56,905 nt of DNA, from positions 1 through 56,905 of the forward strand of contig PLMA01000020.1 in the NCBI GenBank assembly GCA_003141455.1, in the 5' to 3' direction. Source of the stretch: Chloroflexota bacterium. GTDB taxonomy: Bacteria > Chloroflexota > Limnocylindria > Limnocylindrales > CSP1-4. Below the pieces are notes generated by a model. It was not told the DNA's origin. It did no database searches and worked only from the letters and a program-made list of their open reading frames with translations. This document shows, piece after piece, positions 51,569 to 56,905 of the stretch. The position numbers were made by a program, and so were the translations under genes. The number at the start of each line of letters is the position of its first letter. Position 1 is the first letter of the stretch.

Positions 51569-52351
51569 ATGACCCCGCCTCGGGTTCGCGATCCGCTCCC
51601 GACGTGCGTTCAGGGGCTGGCGCCGCTGCCGGAGGGCTACCACTCGTCGGTGCGGGCCGGGTTGGGCGCCGTCGGCGCTTCCGCCCTCGACGAGGAGCGG
51701 CTGACGGCCATCGCCGACCACGTTCGACTCCTCCTCGCCTGGAACGACGCCATCAACTTGAGCGGAATCCGCGAGCCGGAGGCGATCGCTCGAGAGCACG
51801 TCCTTGACAGCCTCTCGGCCTTGACACTGCTGCGCCGGGCCGGAGTCACCGAATTCCTGGACCTTGGCAGCGGCGCCGGCTATCCCGGCCTGCCCCTGGC
51901 GGTGGCCCTACCCGCAACGCGGGCGGTCCTCGTGGAGTCGATCGCCAAGAAGGCGCGCTTCCTGTCCGCGGCCGTGGAGGCGGTCGGGCTGGCGGACCGC
52001 GTGGCCGTGGCTGCGACACGCGCCGAGACCCTGGCCGCGAACCCGGCCTATCGGGGGCGCTGGCAGGCGGTCCTGGCGCGGGCGGTGGCGGACCTGACCG
52101 AGCTCGCCGAGATCTCGCTGCCTCTGCTCCGAGCCGGCGGTCTGCTGGTGGCCTGGAAACGGCTGCCGATGGACGCCGAGCTGACCCGAGCGGAGCGCGC
52201 GGTGCGCCAGCTCGGCGGCCGCCTGGCCGGCTATGAGCGGGTGGACGTGCCCGGCCTCGACGACCACGTCCTGGCGGTCGTCGAGAAAGTCGCGGTCACT
52301 CCGCCGGAGTTCCCGCGCGATCCGGCCGCGCGCCGCCGCAGGCCGTTGTAG
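51569..52351 (+). CDS. rsmG: 16S rRNA (guanine-527-N7)-methyltransferase
   Basis: 260 residues. SAM motif FLDLGSGAGYPGLPLA, acidic VLVESIAKKARFL, and VLARAVADLTELAE are typical of RsmG, which methylates G527 of 16S rRNA. ATG follows GGGAGTCCGAG. In many bacteria rsmG lies close to the replication origin; the DnaA-box cluster 200 bases upstream is in line with this. The metallophosphoesterase gene starts 13 bases downstream. Confidence 0.94.
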   Translation: MTPPRVRDPLPTCVQGLAPLPEGYHSSVRAGLGAVGASALDEERLTAIADHVRLLLAWNDAINLSGIREPEAIAREHVLDSLSALTLLRRAGVTEFLDLGSGAGYPGLPLAVALPATRAVLVESIAKKARFLSAAVEAVGLADRVAVAATRAETLAANPAYRGRWQAVLARAVADLTELAEISLPLLRAGGLLVAWKRLPMDAELTRAERAVRQLGGRLAGYERVDVPGLDDHVLAVVEKVAVTPPEFPRDPAARRRRPL

Positions 52352-52364
52352 AGGCGTCGCCCCG

Positions 52365-53096
52365 ATGCGCGTCGCGGTCCTCTCGGACATCCACTCCAAC
52401 CTGGCGGCGCTGGAGGCGGTCCTCGGATCGATCGGGACGGTGGACGCCGTGTGGCACCTGGGCGACGTCGTCGGGTACGGTCCGGAACCGGACGGGGTGG
52501 TGCAGCGGCTGCGCGACGTCGCCGCTCTGGGAGTGAGGGGCAATCACGATGAGGCGGCCTGCGGCGGCGCCACGATCGAGAGCTTCAACGTGGACGCCCG
52601 GGCCGCCGCCGAGTGGACGCGGGCGCGCATCGGCGACGAGACACGGGCTAACCTGGCGGCGCTGCCGGAGCTGATTGCGCCGGCCGGCTCGGGCTTCACG
52701 CTGGTGCACGGCAGCCCGCGGCATCCGATCTGGGAGTACCTGGACTCCCCATGGGCCGCCGAGCAGAACCTCGCCCTGCTCGAAACCCCTCACTGCTTCG
52801 TGGGCCACACTCACGTTCCGATCGTGTTCCGGGAACGACGCCGGGGAGGCATGGCGGCAGCGGTAGTGCCGCCGGAGGGTCGCCTGCGGCTCGACGACCG
52901 CCGCGTGGTGCTCAATCCCGGCAGCGTGGGCCAGCCGCGCGACGGCAACCCCGCGGCGAGCTACGTGATCCTCGACACGGCCGCGGGCCTCGCGACGTGG
53001 CGACGCGTGGCCTACGACATCGGAGCCACACAGGCAGCCATGAAGGCGGCCGGTCTGCCGCCACGCCTGGTCCGGCGCCTCAGCTTTGGGCAGTGA
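52365..53096 (+). CDS. Calcineurin-like metallophosphoesterase (YfcE-like)
   Basis: 243 residues from the ATG at 52365. All metal motifs are present: SDIHSN, GDVVGYGP, GNHDE, VHGSPR and GHTHVP. Family members act as phosphodiesterases on nucleotides or small phosphoesters; the size and order fit the YfcE/MJ0936 type. A longer frame back to 52233 overlaps rsmG and lacks support. It is coupled to rsmG by a short gap. Confidence 0.92.
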   Translation: MRVAVLSDIHSNLAALEAVLGSIGTVDAVWHLGDVVGYGPEPDGVVQRLRDVAALGVRGNHDEAACGGATIESFNVDARAAAEWTRARIGDETRANLAALPELIAPAGSGFTLVHGSPRHPIWEYLDSPWAAEQNLALLETPHCFVGHTHVPIVFRERRRGGMAAAVVPPEGRLRLDDRRVVLNPGSVGQPRDGNPAASYVILDTAAGLATWRRVAYDIGATQAAMKAAGLPPRLVRRLSFGQ

Positions 53097-53283
53097 CCCA
53101 AGTCGGCGCGGAGTGGCGCGTCGCCGCCCATGCTGCTCGGCCGGGGGCGTCGTGCTAGCCTAATCCGGTCCCGCCGCGCGACCGCGTCCGGTACAGGGTG
53201 GGCGCTCGCGGGGGTACTGGCATCCCGCCCGAACCGGGTACCGACCGTCGAGCCGTCGCTCATCAAAGAGGGCAGACCACTAC

Positions 53284-55359
53284 ATGACCGCCCCCCGCTC
53301 GCCCCTTCACGGCCGCAAGCTCGGCGACCGGCGCATGGTGGTGGATCGGCCCCATTCCGCCTACTTCCGTTACGCGGGCCCGGGCGTCATGGTCGCCAAG
53401 GCCGCCGCAAGCGCGCCTCGGACCGCCCTGGGGCGGCGGATCGCCCGCGTCCGGTCCTTCGTTTTCGGGAAACCGCTCACGAACGCGCAGGACATCGAAG
53501 AGCGGCTCTCCAAGAAGCTCGCCCTCCCTATCTTCAGCTCGGACGCTATCTCCTCGTCCGCCTACGCCACGGACGAAATCCTGAAGGTCCTGGTGCTGGC
53601 GAGCGTCATCGCCCTGAGCTGGTCCATTTGGGTGGCGGCCGCGATCGCCCTGATGCTGACGATCGTCGCCTTCAGCTACCGCCAGGTCTGTCGAGCCTAT
53701 CCGTCGGGCGGCGGCGCGTACGTCGTGGCCAGAGAGAACCTGGGGGCCAGGTTCGGCCTGATCGCGGCGGCGGCGCTGATGGTCGACTACGTCATGACGG
53801 TCGCGGTGTCGAGTGCTTCGGCCCTGGCCAACCTGGGCACGGCGTTTCCGGCGATAGACACGTCCAAGGTCCTTCTCGGCGCCATCGTCATCGTGGCGGT
53901 CACGGCCGCGAACCTGCGCGGCATCCGCGAGTCCGGCAACATCTTCGCCGTCCCCACATACATGTTCGTCGGGCTGGCCTTGCTGGTGGTCGGCTGGGGC
54001 ATCGTGAACGTGATCACGGGCAGTGCCCATGAACTGCCTGCCCCCGACCACGTCATCTCCTCCGAAGGCCAGGTGGTAACGATCTTCCTTCTGCTCAAGG
54101 CCTTCGCCGGCGGATCCGTGGCCCTGACAGGCGTCGAGGCGATCGCGAACGGCGTGCCGGCCTTCAAGCCACCCGAAGCCAAGAACGCGGCCAACACCCT
54201 GATCATGATGGCCCTACTGCTGGGCGTGATCTTCATCGGCCTGACGTTCGTCGGCCTGCACTACGGGGTCAGGGCGACGGACGCGCAGGGTGCGACCGTT
54301 CTGGGTCAGGTGGGCCAGGCGGTCTTCGGCAACACGATCCTCTTCTACCTGCTCCAGATCAGCGCCGCGCTGATCCTCTTCCTGGCCTGCAACACGAGCT
54401 TCAACGCCTTCCCGCGCCTGGCCGCAATCCTGGCCAAGGACGGCTACATGCCGCGCCAGTTCGCCTTCCGCGGCGACCGCCTCGCCTTCTCCTGGGGGAT
54501 CGTCGTCCTGGCCGCGGTCGCGATCGGGATGCTCTTCATCTTCAAAGCCGATACGCACGCCCTGATCCCGCTCTACTCGGTCGGCGTCTTCATCTGCTTC
54601 ACCCTCTCGCAGACCGGAATGGTCATCCACTGGCGGAAGGAGCGGAGTTCGGGCTGGGCGTGGCGCAGCCTGGTCAACGGGTTCGGAGCCATCCTCACCG
54701 GAGTGGTCTTCATCGTCGTCGCCACCGAGAAGTTCGCCGACGGCGCATGGATGGTTCTGCTGTTCATCCCGCTCCTGATATTGATGATGCTCTTCGTAAG
54801 CCACCAGTACGTCGCTTCGGCCCGCCAACTCGAGATGCCGACCAGCGCTGCGGTTCCGCAGCCGCACCGCCACAACCGGGCGATCGTCCCAATCTCGGAG
54901 GTGAACCGGGCCGTCGTGCAAGCGCTCAACGTGGCGCGGTCGATCACCACCGACATCCGGGCCGTCTATATCTCGGACGACCCGCAGAAGAGCGACGACG
55001 TTCGCCAGCGCTGGGCGCAGGCCGTGCCCGACGTCCCGCTCGTGCTCGTCGAATCGCCTTATCGTGCCCTCGTCGCGCCATTCATCGCCTACCTGGACGT
55101 GCTCGACCGCACCTGGCCGGACGAGAAGGAGGCGCCGATCACGTTCGTGATCATCCCCGAGTATGTCGCCCGCAGCTGGTGGGAGCGGATGCTCTACAAC
55201 CAGGCGTCGAAACGGCTGCGCGCCACGCTGCTTGGACGTTCCCACACGGTCGTGATCAGCGTGCCCTATCGCCGGGACGATGCCAGCGCAAGGGTCGCCG
55301 CCGAGGAGATCAGACCCGCCGGCACGCTCGTGGCCACGGACGACAGCCGGGATCGCTGA
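53284..55359 (+). CDS. KimA-like potassium transporter (APC superfamily)
   Basis: 691 residues with about twelve membrane helices (residues 95-510). The start of the transport domain, SSDAISSSAYATDEILKVL, and AYPSGGGAYVVARENLG with VDYVMTVAVSSASA match KimA (YdaO), a high-affinity K+/H+ symporter. The last 180 residues form a soluble domain (VVQALNVARSITTDIRAVYIS, ITFVIIPEYVARSWWE) usual in this group. Gated use of c-di-AMP is known for homologues but cannot be read here. The following UspA and two TrkA-like genes support potassium transport. Confidence 0.88.
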   Translation: MTAPRSPLHGRKLGDRRMVVDRPHSAYFRYAGPGVMVAKAAASAPRTALGRRIARVRSFVFGKPLTNAQDIEERLSKKLALPIFSSDAISSSAYATDEILKVLVLASVIALSWSIWVAAAIALMLTIVAFSYRQVCRAYPSGGGAYVVARENLGARFGLIAAAALMVDYVMTVAVSSASALANLGTAFPAIDTSKVLLGAIVIVAVTAANLRGIRESGNIFAVPTYMFVGLALLVVGWGIVNVITGSAHELPAPDHVISSEGQVVTIFLLLKAFAGGSVALTGVEAIANGVPAFKPPEAKNAANTLIMMALLLGVIFIGLTFVGLHYGVRATDAQGATVLGQVGQAVFGNTILFYLLQISAALILFLACNTSFNAFPRLAAILAKDGYMPRQFAFRGDRLAFSWGIVVLAAVAIGMLFIFKADTHALIPLYSVGVFICFTLSQTGMVIHWRKERSSGWAWRSLVNGFGAILTGVVFIVVATEKFADGAWMVLLFIPLLILMMLFVSHQYVASARQLEMPTSAAVPQPHRHNRAIVPISEVNRAVVQALNVARSITTDIRAVYISDDPQKSDDVRQRWAQAVPDVPLVLVESPYRALVAPFIAYLDVLDRTWPDEKEAPITFVIIPEYVARSWWERMLYNQASKRLRATLLGRSHTVVISVPYRRDDASARVAAEEIRPAGTLVATDDSRDR

Positions 55360-55529
55360 GAGCCGGCCAGAGGCCCATGGGGGCCGAACGGCTTGGTTCC
55401 GATGCCCGAAAGTCGCGGTTTCGATCGGCCGGCTCTGGGGCACTCTGCTGACCTTCGCACCGCTCGGTGGTATCGTTCCGGCTCGTACGCGACTGAGATT
55501 CCGGCCACGTGCGGAAGAACGGAGGTTCG

Positions 55530-55988
55530 GTGCCCGAGGCGAGTAATCCGGCTTTCCGGCGCGCCGTCATCGCCTTGAGCGGCGGCCCCAGCGACGCCGC
55601 GATCGTTCGCCTGGCTCTCGAAGTTGCCCGGCCCAATCGTGCGGAGCTGATCGCCGTACACGTCGTCGAGCTCGACTGGACGCAACCACTGGACGCCGAC
55701 GTGGCCGAGCGGTCGGAGGAAGCGCAGCAGGTCCTCGACGCGGCGGAAGGGATCGCGGATCAGCTCCACTGCAAGATCGAGTCCGTCCTCGTACAGGCCC
55801 GCGACGTCGGTGCCGCCATCGTGGATGAGGCCGCAGCCCGGAGAGCGGACCTGCTCATCCTGGGTCTTTCGTACCGAACTCGATTCGGGGGCGATTTCGC
55901 CATCGGGCGGACCGTTCCCTACGCTTTGCAGAACGCCCCGTGCGCGGTATGGGTGGTGCGTCAGCCAAAGGGCGAGGAGCCGCAATGA
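55530..55988 (+). CDS. UspA family stress protein
   Basis: 152 residues from the GTG at 55530, five bases after GGAGG. Typical fold: AVIALSGGPSDAAIVRLALEVA, IAVHVVELDW, and ADLLILGLSYRTRFGGDFAIGRTVPYAL; the G-rich stretch near the end resembles the ATP-binding type. The sequence GLSYRTRFGGDFAIG keeps the GxxG(9x)G(S/T) pattern only partly. It overlaps the next TrkA-like gene by ATGA and may adjust the potassium transporter. Confidence 0.88.
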   Translation: MPEASNPAFRRAVIALSGGPSDAAIVRLALEVARPNRAELIAVHVVELDWTQPLDADVAERSEEAQQVLDAAEGIADQLHCKIESVLVQARDVGAAIVDEAAARRADLLILGLSYRTRFGGDFAIGRTVPYALQNAPCAVWVVRQPKGEEPQ

Positions 55989-56620
55989 AGGAAATGAAGA
56001 TGAAGATCGTGATCGTGGGTTGCGGTCGCGTCGGGTCGACGCTGGCCCAGAACCTCGACGAGGATGGTCACGATGTCATCATCTTCGACATCAAGACCGC
56101 CGCGTTCGATCGGCTTCCGGAGACGTTCAAAGGCGCAGCGATCCGTGGCGATGGAACCGACGAGGAGGTTCTTCGGCGAGCCGGCGCCAAAAACGCGGAC
56201 ATCTTCCTGTCGCTTACCGAAGGCGACAACCGCAACATCATGGCCGCACAGGTCGCCACCGAGAACCTGGGGATCCCCCGGGTGATCGCCAAGATCAACG
56301 ACCCGGTGCGCGCCGCGGCCTACGCCGAGCTGGGAGTGGTCACCGTCTGCCGCACCAATCTCATGGTCGATGCCGTGGCCACCTACCTCGACCTCACGGT
56401 GCAGACCGGCCCCGGCATCGACACTCCCCAGACGCCGGGTCACAAGCACCCGCACCCATCAACTGCCCTCTCCGCGATCCGATCCGCCGTTACGCCGGCG
56501 GAAGCGACGCCGCTCGTCGAACCCGAGACGTCTGGAGCCGCCGGCAACGAGCCCCCAACCACAAGCACCGCCGACCGGGCCAAGGTGCGGCGGCTCGGCT
56601 TTCGGCGCTGGCAGAGTTGA
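55985..56620 (+). CDS. TrkA-like RCK protein (K+ transport regulator), first copy
   Basis: 211 residues from the ATG at 55985 (GAGGAG upstream; ATGA overlap with uspA). TrkA-N Rossmann domain: IVIVGCGRVGSTLAQNLDEDGH with the NAD-binding GCGxxG, then FDIKTAAF, GDGTDEEVLRRAGA and DNRNIMAAQVA. The C-terminal TrkA-C domain is replaced by a Pro/Thr/Ala-rich region (about 150-211). It probably gates a potassium channel or the KimA-like protein. Confidence 0.92.
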   Translation: MKEMKMKIVIVGCGRVGSTLAQNLDEDGHDVIIFDIKTAAFDRLPETFKGAAIRGDGTDEEVLRRAGAKNADIFLSLTEGDNRNIMAAQVATENLGIPRVIAKINDPVRAAAYAELGVVTVCRTNLMVDAVATYLDLTVQTGPGIDTPQTPGHKHPHPSTALSAIRSAVTPAEATPLVEPETSGAAGNEPPTTSTADRAKVRRLGFRRWQS

Positions 56621-56639
56621 GCGCGGGTAGGAGGTTCAT

Positions 56640-56905
56640 GTGTTCGTCATCGTCGTAGGCGGCGGCAAGGTCGGGTACTTCCTGGCGCGCGAGCTCATCG
56701 GGTCCGGCCACGAGGTGGCACTCATGGAGCGCGACCGCGACCGCGCCGCTCAGATCACGGAGCAGATCGGCTCGATCGTCATCGCCCACGACGGCTGCGA
56801 GGGCAAGTACCTCGGCGAGGCCGGCGCCAACCGCGCGGACATCGTGACCGCGGTCACGGGCGACGACGAGGACAACCTCGTCATCTGCCAGATGGCCAAG
56901 CATCA
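56640..56905 (+). CDS. TrkA-like RCK protein, second copy (cut by window end)
   Basis: The first 88 residues are seen from the GTG at 56640, behind TAGGAGG. FVIVVGGGKVGYFLARELIGSGH, LMERDRDRA, GDDEDNLVICQMAK are TrkA-N features. The frame is open to the last base of the window, so the 3' end lies outside. Together with the gene before it, two RCK subunits are encoded in series, as in actinobacterial CeoB/CeoC. Confidence 0.93.
   Translation, partial: MFVIVVGGGKVGYFLARELIGSGHEVALMERDRDRAAQITEQIGSIVIAHDGCEGKYLGEAGANRADIVTAVTGDDEDNLVICQMAKH

Noticed and set aside
53097..53283. Possible c-di-AMP (ydaO) riboswitch before the KimA-like gene
   Set aside because: The region has short GGTACC/CCGGG pairings, but I could not match the conserved ydaO core; a covariance search is needed.

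Overview
The window is very GC-rich and almost entirely protein-coding. GTG and TTG starts are common, and many co-directional genes overlap by four bases (ATGA or GTGA). Gene content includes a polyphosphate glucokinase, a Zur-controlled ZnuABC system, a VKOR plus DsbA-like pair, a KimA-type permease, GH3 and cyclophilin lipoproteins, and surface proteins with Pro/Thr/Ser-rich linkers. This suggests a free-living Chloroflexota bacterium (Limnocylindria/Ellin6529-like) or, less likely, a deep actinobacterial relative. That placement is inferred from style and content, not from a phylogenetic marker. No phage genes, intact insertion sequence or CRISPR array were seen.

Layout. 0.2-3 kb: QueG-like iron-sulfur protein, GH3 lipoprotein, tRNA-Arg(CCG). 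3.1-8.5 kb (minus strand): two cyclophilins, a divergent HisA, a DUF885 protein and threonine aldolase. 8.6-10.1 kb: tRNA-Asp(GTC) and a ribokinase with an insertion. 10.1-13.4 kb: a four-gene zur-znuA-znuC-znuB operon behind two Zur-like boxes. 13.6-15.1 kb: VKOR and DsbA-like oxidative folding genes. 15.2-19.3 kb: envelope glycan genes (flippase-like protein, GT2, multi-pass membrane protein). 19.3-22.5 kb: ABC-2 exporter and a thiolase. 22.5-28.2 kb: lipoprotein, GT87 enzyme, a DUF1444-like protein, and a tandem group of surface proteins sharing an unusual C-terminal tail and 3' hairpins. 28.7-37.1 kb: nitrogen-related genes (aspartase, APC permease, glutamine-synthetase-like ligase) around a 963-residue membrane-anchored BNR-repeat protein. 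37.1-44.5 kb: NAD(P)-binding and SDR enzymes, a frameshifted LysE exporter, polyphosphate glucokinase, and an operon of acyl-ACP thioesterase, PD-(D/E)XK-like nuclease and a small acidic protein.

44.5-56.9 kb: from 44.5 to 50.4 kb every gene is on the minus strand (acyP, holB, an NYN/RGG protein, GNAT, hpt and a nuclease-fold relative). From 50.7 kb to the end every gene is on the plus strand (csoR, rsmG, metallophosphoesterase, then a potassium module of KimA-like transporter, UspA and two TrkA-like proteins, the last cut by the window end). At this switch, just upstream of rsmG, lies a cluster of DnaA-box-like 9-mers, making it a candidate replication origin or DnaA-controlled region.

The most unusual features are the tandem surface-protein group with its shared tail, GETATP linker repeats and paired 3' hairpins (25.7-28.2 kb), the DnaA-box cluster, the two well-formed metal-sensor operators (Zur and CsoR), and the PD-(D/E)XK operon.
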